Assembly (NCBI GenBank): GCA_029379385.1
Contig: CM055609.1
Span: 4,154,001 to 4,218,000 of the forward strand
Direction of reading: 5' to 3'
Source: Quillaja saponaria
Lineage: Eukaryota > Streptophyta > Magnoliopsida > Fabales > Quillajaceae
DNA length: 64,000 bases
In this document: one piece after another, positions 1 to 11,114 of the stretch
Layout of the letters: every line of letters starts with the position of its first letter
Numbering within the stretch: the stretch's first letter is position 1
Notes under the pieces: generated by a model
Seen by the model: the letters and a program-made list of their open reading frames with translations, nothing else
What the model was told of the DNA's origin: nothing
Database searches by the model: none
Program-made: the position numbers and the translations under genes

Positions 1-489
1 TCTGACTACAGCTTTGTTGAGTCATATGATGATCCCTCCCGTTATGGTCGTGGTCGCTACAGCCGCAGAATGCTTCCTGATATTCAGCTCAAGCAATGGC
101 GGAAAGGATCCCAATGGTTTGAACTCAACCGTGATCTAGCTGTTTATATAGTCTCAGACACCAAGTACTACAACCTCTTCAGGAAATACTGTAAGCCTGC
201 TTGCTACCCAGATGAGCATTATATTCCTACATTCCTGAACATGTTTTATAGTGAACTGAACTCAAACAGAACAGTTACATGGGTTGACTGGTCGATGGGA
301 GGTCCACACCCTGCAACATATGGGGAAGCTGATATAACGGATAGTTTTATACAGTCTATTAGGAATAATGGAACACTCTGTCCATATAATTCAGGGATTA
401 CATCTGTGTGTTATCTTTTTGCTCGGAAGTTTGCTCCTAGTGCTCTTGAGCCTTTGCTCAAACTTAGTTCAACAGTAATGGAATTCTGA
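1..489 (+). CDS. Core-2/I-branching beta-1,6-N-acetylglucosaminyltransferase family protein (GT14), C-terminal part
   Basis: The reading frame is open from base 1 to the stop at 487-489, so the gene enters from the left edge and only its last 162 residues are present. The piece carries the plant GT14 (old DUF266) C-terminal signature: a GRGRYSRRMLP stretch, the KGSQWFELNR motif, CKPACYPDEHYIPTFLN, then VTWVDWSMGGPHPATYG and a Cys-containing SVCYLFARKF block ending near KLSSTVMEF. Family members are type II Golgi membrane proteins thought to transfer sugars in the secretory pathway; the anchor would lie upstream of the window. Exact substrate is not known from this sequence. In Arabidopsis the comparable gene next to DRP2A and GRP23 is At1g10280, which matches the neighbours here. 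No break is seen in the visible part. Confidence 0.9.
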   Translation, partial: SDYSFVESYDDPSRYGRGRYSRRMLPDIQLKQWRKGSQWFELNRDLAVYIVSDTKYYNLFRKYCKPACYPDEHYIPTFLNMFYSELNSNRTVTWVDWSMGGPHPATYGEADITDSFIQSIRNNGTLCPYNSGITSVCYLFARKFAPSALEPLLKLSSTVMEF

Positions 490-1099
490 AAGTTCTGATT
501 TAGCAGAGATGAGATATTCAACAAATTTTTTGATGTTTCTAGATTTTTGGTAGGACAGGTATTTGATTTTGAAGGTTTTGTTGTGGTACAGTGTACAGGT
601 GGTTTAGTTAGGAAGTTTTGGATCTTTACCATAGAATGTCTTGTTCTGTTGCAGAAATTCTATGAATGTCCTTCAAAGAAGGAAACCATCAATATAGAAA
701 TTTTTTGACATGGTAGTTAGTCTGCAACCTTCTTGTTTTATGTTAATGCAGCTGCTGATTCTCTTAGTTTTAGATTCTAATTTGAGGTGATCAATTGTTA
801 TCTTTCAAATCTTACGTAAAATTGACATTTGCATAAACTTACAACCTCAAAACTTACTCTTATTCAGCCATAAACTTGAAAAATAGATACAAAAATGACA
901 TTTGCATAAACTTACACCTCTCAAGAACTTGAAAAAAGAAACACATGGTTCTGATTTTTCAATGACTTTAATAGAAGTACCACAGCGAGTAGTGTCATCC
1001 TTAACAATAACTAAATTATTCTCAACAATCAGGCTAACTGGAACAATCAGGCTACCCATCAAACTAACTCTTTCTACAGGGAAAAGATGCACTACATGA
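490..1099. other. Spacer with an imperfect direct repeat
   Basis: The first 200-300 bases are probably the 3' UTR of the GT14 gene. An imperfect direct repeat of about 33 bases, built on the core CATTTGCATAAACTTACA, occurs near 825-850 and again near 898-930. The minus strand of 850-1099 may hold the eroded tail of the adjacent F-box relic. No intact gene is seen. Confidence 0.4.
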
Positions 1100-1560
1100 G
1101 GTCATACCAATAAAGTTGGCCATTATCTTTCACTAAAACTCATTACCACTTTTTGAATAACATAATGGCATCAGCCTTGGTGTCCAATCTAGCCCTGTAT
1201 ATGAAAACTCAGTGGAGAACAATTTAGTCCAAGAGCTTTCACATTACACACCTTCATCACCCAAATGTCAACATAATGAGGCTTCCTTGGATAAAATACA
1301 AATCCACCAATACTTGCACAAACATCCTCCCAATATCCCCAACACTAATTGTGCAATTCCACAATAAATCATGGCCTTCCACTAATAATGGCACCATCTG
1401 GATCTCCTCAGCCGTTAAATCAAAAACCACGATAACATTGTTGCTAATTTGGTTAGGCCCATGTAAACTTCCATTAATGAAAACCTCTAGGTAGTTTTGA
1501 TTGGTTCCAAACGATGCAAAGGAAAATCCGTAGCAAAGGAAAACCTCAAGGTCAATATTT
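1100..1560 (-). pseudogene. F-box-associated (FBA) domain relic
   Basis: Read on the minus strand from about 1560 downward, the DNA gives the inner core of a plant F-box-associated domain: YLEVFINGSLHG, then NNVIVVFDLTAEEIQMVPL, a VGDIGRM segment, then VDIWVMK and, after a shift of frame, SSWTKLFSTEFSY followed by PLCYSKSG. These match the usual FBA order (VNGALHW, VAFDL..EEFREVPLP, DVWVMKEYGVKESWTKLF, PLCFSKNG). The pieces lie in different frames and are broken by stops, and no N-terminal F-box was found, so this is a decayed fragment. Such genes are very numerous and turn over fast in plants; no function is expected. Confidence 0.65.
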
Positions 1561-2677
1561 CTCCACGTATTTCTTCCAAGACTATAAATTTTATTATAGT
1601 CTTGAAAACTTTGATTTCATCGTCTTGGAATGTTTGGACTTGATAAATTTGAACTTATAATCATCACTGATGGAATCATAACCAAATCCAAATGCTCTTA
1701 TAATAAATATGGTATTCATAGGAGGAATTGGTTCAACCCCAATCGAAATCTAATGGTTATTTACTTTTATATCATTCTATGTGTTGGCAGGCTAGTCACT
1801 GGGATTCCTATAAGTTCTACAGGAACACAACTGGTAACAAGTGCTTCGTGCTAAGAACTTTTTATTTTTTTATTTTGATGTATGAGAATACTTGAAATGT
1901 TGGAACTTAAACATGTTCATTCGTTTATAGGTGGGGTAGTCCTTACATGAGATCTCAACCCGAGTTTATATTTGAGACATGTAATTACCAGTTTGTCCCT
2001 CATGTTTCATTTGTTTCAGTGGATAAAACACCCAAATTTCAAGCCCCACTTTGTCACCTTCAATCTCATCAGGCATTGGAACAATGAAAAAAATTGCTTG
2101 ATGTTGCAACCACTGCAAAACCTCAGGTCCACGTATATAAACCTTTTTAGCTAACCATGAGCAGTATACTCATATTTGAACCCGATGATCAACCAAGAAC
2201 TCATTCGTTGATCTCATCTAGAACTCATATTGTAAATGTGACATAAATGACAACTTCATGCTTTGTTGTGACACCACAGGCAATTGAAGCAGCTATTGAA
2301 CTTAATCTTAAAATGGTAAGAGGCAAGGACGTAAGATACAACTAGGTTATCTGCGTGACAACTTAAAGCTGACATTACCTTCTCAGGTTATGAGAAGATG
2401 AATTTAGAAGACTTCACCTCAACTTAGTCTTAAATTCCAAACTAATTAAACCCCTATGAGATGAACTGTACTGAATAAGTAAAAGGCATCATATGGAAGA
2501 AAACATATATCCTCAACGCAAAATTACTTGCTACTTATATTTTTGGCAAGAAATTTAATGCCCACGACTAGCTAGTCAACTTCTGAAGTAGTGTAGCATA
2601 AATTTGGGAAGACTCAAATGAGGCAGGAGAGTTCATCCATCCAACACACCATATTACCAGAAGATAAAAAGCTTCAT
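1561..2677. other. Intergenic, no gene recognised
   Basis: AT-rich spacer between the F-box relic and the 3' end of the dynamin pseudogene. Upstream parts of the F-box relic may be hidden in its first few hundred bases. No conserved coding block, RNA gene or clear transposon end was seen. Confidence 0.4.
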
Positions 2678-5600
2678 CTAATATCTAGAACCATACGGTG
2701 AAGGTGCAGGGGGCAACTGAGTTGGTGTCCCGTGACTGGAGTCTGAACCTGAGCTTGCATCACCATTCTGAGCTGGGTCACTCTGTGGACTGTCACCATT
2801 GGACCCAAACCTAGATGGACTAACTGGTCCATTTGCAGCAGCATCAAATGCAGACCTCCAGTCATCACCTGCTTCAGCTGTTGAGCTTCTTGGGCTGCTT
2901 TCTGTATAGATAAATTTATAATGAGTTCAAACAAGTTAAATAATGAACGACCACAAAAAGTTCAGATTCCACAGGTAAAAAAGTAAAACTTAGACTAGTA
3001 TAGAAACTTCAAAAAACTTGGCTACCAAACATTGAAGTGTATACTGGATATTTTCAGACCCTAGTCCCCCCACCAAAAACAAAAAAGAAGAGAAGGATAT
3101 CACTGAGCTTAATGTTCGAAAAGGAATGATTTGATTGATTTTAAATACAAATCCGTTTCTTTATTGGGGACAAGTTCAATTTGCTATCCCACACATAACT
3201 TTCATCATTCAGTATTTAGAATTCATTCCTTAGATTGTAAACCAATAAATAATTCATGGAGTTCAGAAACACAAACACAGTATTCTTCTGCTTGCTGTGA
3301 CCAACATGCAGTATTCAATCATTCATAGGAAGTTTATGCTTGAATAATAATAGCAGCATAACATCCCAATAAAAAAGTTCAACTTTCACCAAGTCGAGAT
3401 GTAAACCAGTTGATATGGTATAGGATACTATTTGGAATGATCAGATTAAAAACACTCCAAAATATAGGATTAAAATTCTTCTCCACTTCACTTGTCTAAT
3501 TAAGGATTGACTACACACCTAAGTTTGCTGATTAAATTAGCTGCTACACTCACTGCATTTGAAAAACTGGAGGCTGCAGCTGCTCTGTTATCATGGATGC
3601 TCAGTTGCCTATTGAGTTTTGAAAGAAGGGAGGCATTGTTTCTGGATGCGCTCCCTTCTACGCTTTACATTCCGATTCTCCATGAGCAGCTCTTCAATCC
3701 TTGCTGTGCTTTGGGCACTATCAACCACGGCATGAAAATCAAGCTACTAATTTTTCTATTAAGAATCAATTCTACAAGGGAAAAAAAAAAAGAGAGGAAA
3801 GAAGAAAGAAATTTTAGTGGGGAAATCCTAGTGAATTTGTTTGTGTGACAGATGCATCTCTCAAACATAAAAGTAACATACTAAATAATTATCTAAAATG
3901 CCCATAAGCATACTTTTTCAAACTGAAGAATATCAAATCCATCCATATATAGGACCATCAAAAAAAGCACCTGTTGGACAATAAGAATAAGGAGATAGTA
4001 CTAACCTGACAGAACTATACAACTGATTCAGCATGTCTTCTTTGGCTTTTTCAACTTGGCAGAGTACGACTGCCTGCTCAGTCAAAACAATTAGATACTA
4101 CAGAGACACTAGTAGTATAGCAAGAAATCCATCTAATACAAGTAATACAAATTACCAGAGTGGTACAAGTGCCTCACATATTAGTGACACATTCCTAACT
4201 AACAAAAGCAAACAGGGACTCGCTTGAAATAACTCAATTTCACCTAATTTGACCAACAGTTGCTATTTCCAGTAGCTCAGTTTTCCCCAGAAAAAAGGGG
4301 TTGTTTGAACCAGGCCAGTTTTAATACTAGAAAAAAAAAAATGAAAATTCCGCTCAGCATGAAGGGAAGTGGGGGAGAGTGGGAATGCAACAAGCACATG
4401 CCTCCATCAACTGTAAAATGTTTTGGCTCGGCTTATTCTCCTCAAACCCATCTAATACAATGAGTGCCATATAATTGAAGTAATAACCTCACCAACTGTA
4501 ATATGCTGGAGAAATTTATCCTCAAATTCACGGCATAACTTCAAAGCCAGAGCTCTTGTACTTTCAGAACTATTCACCATTTGTTCTCCAAGCCTGACTA
4601 ATTCATCCTGAACTATTTGATACTTCCACTGAATACTGCAACAATTTAAATTAAAGGAGTATTAGAAATACAAGATATATGAAAGATAACTTACTAATGT
4701 ACAGAAAAATTAGAACTGTTTGCAATCACTCATTATCTTGGATGAAGGGAACAATTTTGAAGGAAGATCCACCAACTAAGAGGCAAGAGGCAGTGATGCA
4801 ACTACAAGCAAAATTAATTCATCACAAGAAGTGTCTCGCTATCAGCCTTGACATGCTAAGAAAAATAGATTCATTCTGACCTACTCACATACTCAAATCT
4901 CTTCAGGTATTTCATAGGTAAAAGGCCAAGAAGCTATGATAACTTCTCAACCTACATGGCTTAATCATTGAAAACAGATCATACTGATGTCATTTTCAAG
5001 TCAAAGAAATCTGGAAATTTTTAATTATAATGCCCTTTGATTTTGGCATTCTGAATCCTGACTATTTATAATTCATCACCAAGAAACATGCCTAAGGTGC
5101 TTCCTAGTATTATCTAATACCTTCTACCTGGAGAAACAAATTGGTGATAATAAGATGAAGAAGTCCAGGGATTTCCTAAATCTACCAATTGTTCGTTATG
5201 AGAAACTTGCAATTCCTTTTAGATAAAGGATATGTATCAATTTGAATTCGGTATTACCTATGACCTTGCAGAACAGATAGAACAATTTTCAATAATCAAC
5301 TTACAGAACAGAGACATAACTTTTTATTATTACCAAGAAAGAGATAACTGATATATAAAAGCCTAATGTAACAGTGAGTTATATTATTAATTGCAACATT
5401 ATTATTACCTTTAAAATTTATTTTTTGTAAATATACTATATATTATTTAAAATCATGATAATTTTACTATTGTTACCAAAATAGTAGCTTATGTTTTCAA
5501 TTTCAACAATGTCATCATTTATATGATTTGTCGTCATTTTCTAATTTGAATGATCTAAAATCATGCGTGTTCACATTATATATACAATATAAGTCAACTT

Positions 5601-6344
5601 TAAATAGTATGTGTATCCACGTTAGTTATATATATATATATAGTACAAGTCAACTTTAAAAAAGACTGAAACTTTGTATGCTTATCACGTTTGACTTTGA
5701 CATTGGAGTAATCACAGTTTACAGTAACTCCCTTCACATATCGAGGGAGACCTCAGCTTAGACATCCCTTTCAGCTCAGAAGGAGACCACAACTCTAACA
5801 AATCCTGCATCAACATATATCATCCAAACTCCAAGTGGTGATGGAAAGAAATGAAGTATAATTACTTGCAGAAACCTGTTGATCAGATTTATTGTCAATG
5901 TGCAAGATGATTGATATTGCTGCTTATAGAAACATCCCTGTTTAGATCAATGATTAGAGGAGCGCTGGTAGCAACATTTTCTCCAGTTGGCTTCCAATAA
6001 AATTTAAATATGATCCATGAAAATAAGCAACTTAATTAGTTAATTCAGGGGAGAAAACATTACAAGAATTTTCAGCAGAAATGTGAAATATTAATTCAAA
6101 AAGACTTACAAAAACCAGATGTCCAATTAAACTATTCAAGGCAGCAGATTTGCCAGCTCCCTGACCAATGTTTCCACAGAATTGGAATGATATTAAAGCA
6201 TATCACTGGATACATGGTTTTATAATGCCAGCACCCTGACCAATGTTTCTAAGTACTGATATATAATTTGCTCAATTTTCTATATTTTGTAAACCCACAT
6301 TTCTAATGAATAAAGATTGAAGAACTTAAGACAGGAAACATATG

Positions 6345-6381
<37 letters not shown>

Positions 6382-6538
6382 GCAGCATAGAAGAACTTAC
6401 GACATTCCCAAGAGCAACAACATTAAGGAAGGTAGAACTAGACGATGTACATGTCTCATCCACATCTTCATCAGCAAGCACAGTAGTGGCTTGGAGCATA
6501 GACTCCGAGAGCTGGACTAATTCTTCAATGGCTTCCAT
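2678..6538 (-). pseudogene. Dynamin-related protein 2 (DRP2/ADL6 type) pseudogene
   Basis: Scattered exons of a DRP2-type dynamin (normally about 900 residues: GTPase, stalk, PH, GED, Pro-rich tail; acts in clathrin-coated vesicle scission). Exon 1 (6401-6538) starts [14 protein letters not shown] and ends ALGNV. Exon 2 (6110-6160) carries the P-loop piece GAGKSAALNSLIGH. Exon 3 (5866-5990) begins PTGEN but has a one-base shift near 5915, giving a stop. Most GTPase exons and the whole PH region are missing. A stalk exon (4493-4635) is open, with [13 protein letters not shown] and [15 protein letters not shown] exons lie at 4006-4073 (AVVLCQVEKAKEDMLNQLYSS) and 3554-3717 (RIEELL, NVKRRRER), the latter frameshifted just after RIQKQ. 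The last exon (2678-2901) has [17 protein letters not shown] and ends PYGSRY-stop. The lost exons and frameshifts make a functional product very unlikely. Confidence 0.9.
6349..6380. repeat. (TG)n(TA)n microsatellite
   Basis: A short TGTG run leads into about 13 TA units. It lies in the intron after exon 1 of the dynamin pseudogene. Likely length-polymorphic. Confidence 0.9.
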
Positions 6539-6649
6539 AGATTTTAGGGAATTTAGTAGCTGGAATCTGAGGGAAGAAGAAGAAGGAAGGGATTGGACAG
6601 AGAGAGATTGGACAAAATACAGCTCATAGACTTAAGTAAGCCAGAAACA

Positions 6650-7544
6650 CGTTTCTTGTGCCTTAGCTCTAACAAAATGTAATCTTGTTAGGAAGGAGAA
6701 TTCAGAAAACGAGCCCAACTGATCAATTCCTAACGGTAACAAGAAGAAAAATAACAAAGCTGTCCTCACCTATGGCAAGCAAAAAGACCAAATTACCCTG
6801 ACAATAGTAAAAATCCCACCCTCGAAAGAACACTTGTCCTTCAGTGTTTACTGGAAAATCTGGAAATTACTCCCTGTTGCATCTTCTGCGTAAGTACGAG
6901 TCCACTCAAACAGGATTTGGGTAGTTTTGGAGATTTATGATTTAATTAAAACCTAACATTTTAATGATAGCAGAAAGTTGAGCATAATTTGGCGATTTAC
7001 AAAATAAATTTTATGTTCAATATAAGATGGTTCTTGTCGATTTTTGACTAAGATAATGTGACAGATTAATATAAGATGGTTTATTCCTTGTTGATTTGAG
7101 TAAGGTAAAGTGACAGATTGACTATCGTTTTACTGAGTAAAAATAAAGTTCAATGTAAAATTACAATTCGATTAAATACAATTCAATGAAAACTGACTGT
7201 TATTTGTCAAATTATCATAAAACTCTAAGGAACCAGCAAATCTTAGAGGAAGCACAAAATGATGTGAAACAAATATCGAAACATAAATATGGTAGAAGCT
7301 CTTAATTAAAAGTCATAATAATATTGCAGTTACAAAGTAAACATTACTGTCGAACTGATGTTCTTTGGTCCACTACTGCCCACCAATTCCAGTTTTGATT
7401 TCTCCTTTCTAAGCTAACATTTAAACTTTATTCCTGTGATACATATCTTATGAATTACTAAAAAATGTGTCTTCACAGCAATAAAAAAATGATGTAGCAT
7501 TTCTTCTCCTAACTCTGACACGAGAATCGTCGTTCCAACAAAGA
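6650..7544. other. Spacer between dynamin pseudogene and PPR gene
   Basis: Upstream region of the dynamin pseudogene and downstream region of the PPR gene, both of which read leftward. It contains two related stretches, TATAAGATGGTT near 7020 and again near 7070, each followed by TTGATT-like sequence. No coding block is recognised. Confidence 0.4.
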
Positions 7545-10073
7545 CTAGACTTTTGAATACCAAACTACTTGTTCTTCCATTTGACGCAATTCTGATGGCT
7601 GATGATGTGATCCCTCCATTTGAGGAGGAGGTCCTGGTGGTGACTGATAGGGTCCTGCCATTTGAGAAGATCTTACTGACGTTGGAGAATATTGATGTGC
7701 CATTTGAGACAGGTTTCCAGGTGAAGAAAGAGAAGATCCTGCCACTGGAGGAGGGACCCCTTGAGGTGGATAATGCTGCCCTGCAAGTTGATTAGGGTGG
7801 CCCCATGGTGCTGGATGAGGTTGCTGTCCTGGCACTTGATGTGGGAGTCGTGACGGTGGGCGATGCTGTGCTGTAATTTCGGAGGCTAGCCCTGATGGGG
7901 GTGGATTAATACCTGAATTAGGATAATGGTGTCCAGCAATTTGATGAGAGGGTCCTGAATCTCCCGATGGTGTTTGATGAGGTTGTCGTCCTGGCATTTG
8001 AGGTGGGTTTCCTGTTGTCGAGTGATGCAGTCCAGTCATCTGAGGGGTTAGACCAGATGGAGATTGGTTAGGTCCTGACATTTGAGGAGGTAGTCCTGAT
8101 GCAGGGTAATACTGTCCATCCATTTGAGGAGAAGACTCAGAAGCTGGCTGATGAGATCCTGCCATTTGAGAGGACAGTCCCCATGCAGGTTGATGAGTCC
8201 CTCTCATTTGAGCAGGCAGTGGGGGGCTGTGCTGTCCTGCCATTTGATGTGTTGATCCAGATGAAGGGTTATGGAATCCTGACATTTGAGGAGGAGATGT
8301 TGGTGGTGGGGGGTTATATGGTGGCCTTGATGGTGATTGACGATGAAAATTTCCCGTTCTATTCATATTTAGCAGTCTCTCAATCTCCTCACCCCTCTCA
8401 ACTTTTCCAAAAGCATCAACTACAAATTCCCGCAATGCAGGAGTAAGCCCAACACCAGACCTCATAATCTGGTCCAGCAAATCACGGCTTTTGTCAAGCA
8501 AACCTTCATTGCAGAGTCCCTTAATTACAACCTCATACAAAATGGCGTCTGGTTTAGGATCATAGATAGCGAGATCTCGTTTATGATCCTTTTCACCCAT
8601 TTTACTCAAAATCTGAGCACAATCAACTACTTTTCCATTCTTAATCAATTCATCAAATACCCTTTTGCCAAAACTAGCAACCACCCTCAAACCAACTTCC
8701 ACCATTCTGTTAAATATCCCCAGAGCATCGTCAATCCTAACTGCTTTCAGATATGCATCGATTAATGTCTTATGAGTTGTTGCATCCATGCTCAATGCTT
8801 TTCCGCACAATTCTTGAAACATTGTTTCTGCCTCCGATAGCATCCCATGCTCACAATACCTAGCAATAATATTATTGAAGCCTGCAACATCCATAACAAA
8901 AGCCCTTGATTTAGGTTTTGTCCCTACTTTCCTAAAGGTTGCAAGTGCCCCTGAAAAATCTCCAAGCTTAAAACACTCATTTACCATTATATTGAATGTA
9001 TCTGAGTTCACAGCGTGGAAATTTGGTGTAACGTGATTATCTAGCATTTGATCAAATAAAGCCCAAGCTTCCTTTTTCTTCCCATGCTTAAGCAAAACCT
9101 CCAATAGGACATTGCAAGTTGCTGGAACCATGTTAAACTGTCGATCTAGTAAAGACTTATATGACTCCATAGCCTCCTTATCTCTTCCCTTACTAAAGAA
9201 CCACTCCATATACGTTGCATTTATAACACCATCATACACCACACATCTTTCCTTAAGCTCATCAAAGAATTCATTTGCTTTGTCCAAATTTTCTAACTTC
9301 AAAAACCCATCAATCAAATTGTTATAAACCAATGAATCTGCACCTTGCCCTTTATTCAACATTTCACGCAAAAGATCCACAGCTTCGGTGATCCGGCCAG
9401 CTTCAACCAACCCTTTGGTAAGATGTCGATAAGTAACCGCAGATGGACCAAATGGTGCATTGTCAAGCAAATCATGATAAACTTGAATACCCATATCAAC
9501 ACGACCCTCATCGCAGTGTGTAACAATCAGATAATTGTAAGAAACAACATTGGGGATTATATTATACTGGTGGAAGAAAAATTGGTGAAGAGCAGTGACA
9601 TCATCATACCTTTTAGCTCGATACATGCCACCCATGATAGCGTTGCAGGTGAAAACAGTGGGACGAATTCTGGAGAACACGGAATGACGGGCTACGGCAG
9701 ATGCAGAATCAAGATCACCAGCACGAATAAGGGATTGAACACGGTTGTGGAGGCTGAGTCGTGCGCCAACCAATTGGGAGGTGGAGTCTGGAAGTCTTCG
9801 AGCATTAGGGTCACGATCAGCATTTGAGGTCAGAGGTGTTCTAATAGCGTTCAGAGGAGGCTCAATACGGAGGCGGCGCTTACGGCGACGGCGCTCTGCA
9901 GCTGCTTCTTCAGCTGAGGAGAAGGCAAAAAAGCGATATGTGGGTCGGATTGGATTGGGGTAAGAATTGGTAGCTTGGGTATGATGTATAAGGCTTAAGG
10001 TAAGCGGTGGAGAAGGGTGGTTGTTGGAAGAGGAGCGACGAAGAGAGCGGAGGAGCACCCGGTACAGGGACAT
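7545..10073 (-). CDS. GRP23: GRP23-like pentatricopeptide repeat protein, mitochondrial
   Basis: Intronless frame of 842 codons. The N-terminus (MSLYRVLLRSLRRSSSNN) is rich in Arg and Ser and lacks acids, as expected of a mitochondrial presequence. A basic stretch, RRRRKRRLR, follows near residue 61. Residues about 100-570 form roughly ten PPR units (for example TFNIMVNECFKLGDFSGAL and VAGFNNIIARYCEHGM). From about residue 594 to the end there are some 17 units of 12-21 residues, mostly opening with QMxG and rich in Gln, Pro, His and Ser. This layout is that of Arabidopsis GLUTAMINE-RICH PROTEIN 23 (At1g10270), essential for early embryos and reported to act in mitochondrial RNA editing through MORF partners. 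A telo-box-like AAACCCTAG lies about 70 bases upstream of the start, common in promoters of organelle and growth genes. Length is a little under the Arabidopsis protein; the difference lies mainly in the repeat tail. Confidence 0.93.
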   Translation of the reverse strand: MSLYRVLLRSLRRSSSNNHPSPPLTLSLIHHTQATNSYPNPIRPTYRFFAFSSAEEAAAERRRRKRRLRIEPPLNAIRTPLTSNADRDPNARRLPDSTSQLVGARLSLHNRVQSLIRAGDLDSASAVARHSVFSRIRPTVFTCNAIMGGMYRAKRYDDVTALHQFFFHQYNIIPNVVSYNYLIVTHCDEGRVDMGIQVYHDLLDNAPFGPSAVTYRHLTKGLVEAGRITEAVDLLREMLNKGQGADSLVYNNLIDGFLKLENLDKANEFFDELKERCVVYDGVINATYMEWFFSKGRDKEAMESYKSLLDRQFNMVPATCNVLLEVLLKHGKKKEAWALFDQMLDNHVTPNFHAVNSDTFNIMVNECFKLGDFSGALATFRKVGTKPKSRAFVMDVAGFNNIIARYCEHGMLSEAETMFQELCGKALSMDATTHKTLIDAYLKAVRIDDALGIFNRMVEVGLRVVASFGKRVFDELIKNGKVVDCAQILSKMGEKDHKRDLAIYDPKPDAILYEVVIKGLCNEGLLDKSRDLLDQIMRSGVGLTPALREFVVDAFGKVERGEEIERLLNMNRTGNFHRQSPSRPPYNPPPPTSPPQMSGFHNPSSGSTHQMAGQHSPPLPAQMRGTHQPAWGLSSQMAGSHQPASESSPQMDGQYYPASGLPPQMSGPNQSPSGLTPQMTGLHHSTTGNPPQMPGRQPHQTPSGDSGPSHQIAGHHYPNSGINPPPSGLASEITAQHRPPSRLPHQVPGQQPHPAPWGHPNQLAGQHYPPQGVPPPVAGSSLSSPGNLSQMAHQYSPTSVRSSQMAGPYQSPPGPPPQMEGSHHQPSELRQMEEQVVWYSKV
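7555..8292 (-). repeat. Coding tandem repeats (Q-M-x-G units) of the GRP23 tail
   Basis: About 17 degenerate units, most 13-16 codons long, opening with QMAG, QMSG, QMRG, QMDG, QMTG, QMPG, QIAG, QVPG or QLAG followed by His/Tyr-Pro-Ser-Gly-Pro stretches. On the plus strand the repeat appears as recurring CCTG(C/A)CATTTGA. The frame is kept throughout. Confidence 0.9.
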
Positions 10074-11114
10074 TATCTGATGCTGAGTTAAAAAACCTGA
10101 GGCTTTGGTTCTGGGAGCAGTGGGAGGAGCTCTCTGCTTAAACCCTAGCAGGACAAAGCTTTTTTTATAGTTTTAGGAAACGAAAGAACAATTAAAGTAA
10201 CAAAAGTAAATTGGCAATACTAGTGCATATTTGTTTTTTTGTCTTCAACTTATTATTTTTAACTAACAATAGTAAAAGAGATTTTGACAAAATTAAGGAA
10301 AAACTTGCCAAAAATGCATATGAGATTTAACTAAAACTAAAATATATATATATATATATATATGTAAATGATCCAATTGAAAAAAAATTAAAATATGGTG
10401 ACCTAGTTGAAAAAAGTTAAATTTTATGGACTAAAAATGCAATTTAATGATAGTAATATTAATACTAGTTTACTAACCGCTACAAAGTAGAAAGGGAAAC
10501 TATGAGTAATACTGCATATTAAGTGATCATTAAATATGATAAATCGAATATAGTTTTATCAGTTAGTTTACACAAGTTTTGTTGTGCAAATATTTTTTTT
10601 ATGAATGCAGCATCATTCAAAAACTGAATTAGCTGAAGAATGAATATTGAATATTTTCATCCCATAAGAAGCCTACTTACAATGAATTAATCAAAAGAAA
10701 AAGTATAGACAAATAGACAATTTAACACTTCCTGATGATGTCCTCTTTCTCATTTTCAAGATAAAAAACTATTCTAAACTTTTAACAGTTACGACAGGAT
10801 GTAACGGAATAAATGATATAATCACATATATGGCCAAAAAGAACAAAACTATAATCACAAATGGAAGGCTGAACTGGTCATCCTATACATTATGCAGATA
10901 ATATGCTACAGAACTCTACAATTCCCGAGCTCGAACTTGAATATCCCACAAGCAACTCTATCAAAAAATTGAAACTATTTGAAGTTAGTTGTTTTGGCAA
11001 CTAGCATGATCAAAGAATTGAATGTAGGGTGGTGGATGTCGATTTCAGTGTATGGTGTATAAAATTGAGGTCACTTTGCCGTGGTTTTGCTTGATTGAGG
11101 CCTCACAGAATAAG
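10074..11114. other. Promoter of the PPR gene and 3' flank of the DUF707 gene
   Basis: The PPR gene reads leftward from 10073, so its promoter lies here; AAACCCTAG-like telo-box sequence is seen on the plus strand at about 10140. An (AT)n run of about ten units lies near 10343-10363. The part next to 11114 should hold the DUF707 3' UTR. No other gene is seen. Confidence 0.5.

Noticed and set aside
5700..5800. GC-richer piece inside the dynamin pseudogene that might be a further exon
   Set aside because: Its translation (DLLELWSPSELKGMSKLR) does not match the expected DRP2 segment; it is more likely inserted or intronic.
7553..8446. Plus-strand open stretches opposite the GRP23 tail
   Set aside because: They are shadows of the Gln/Pro repeats; the minus-strand frame is continuous with the PPR domain.
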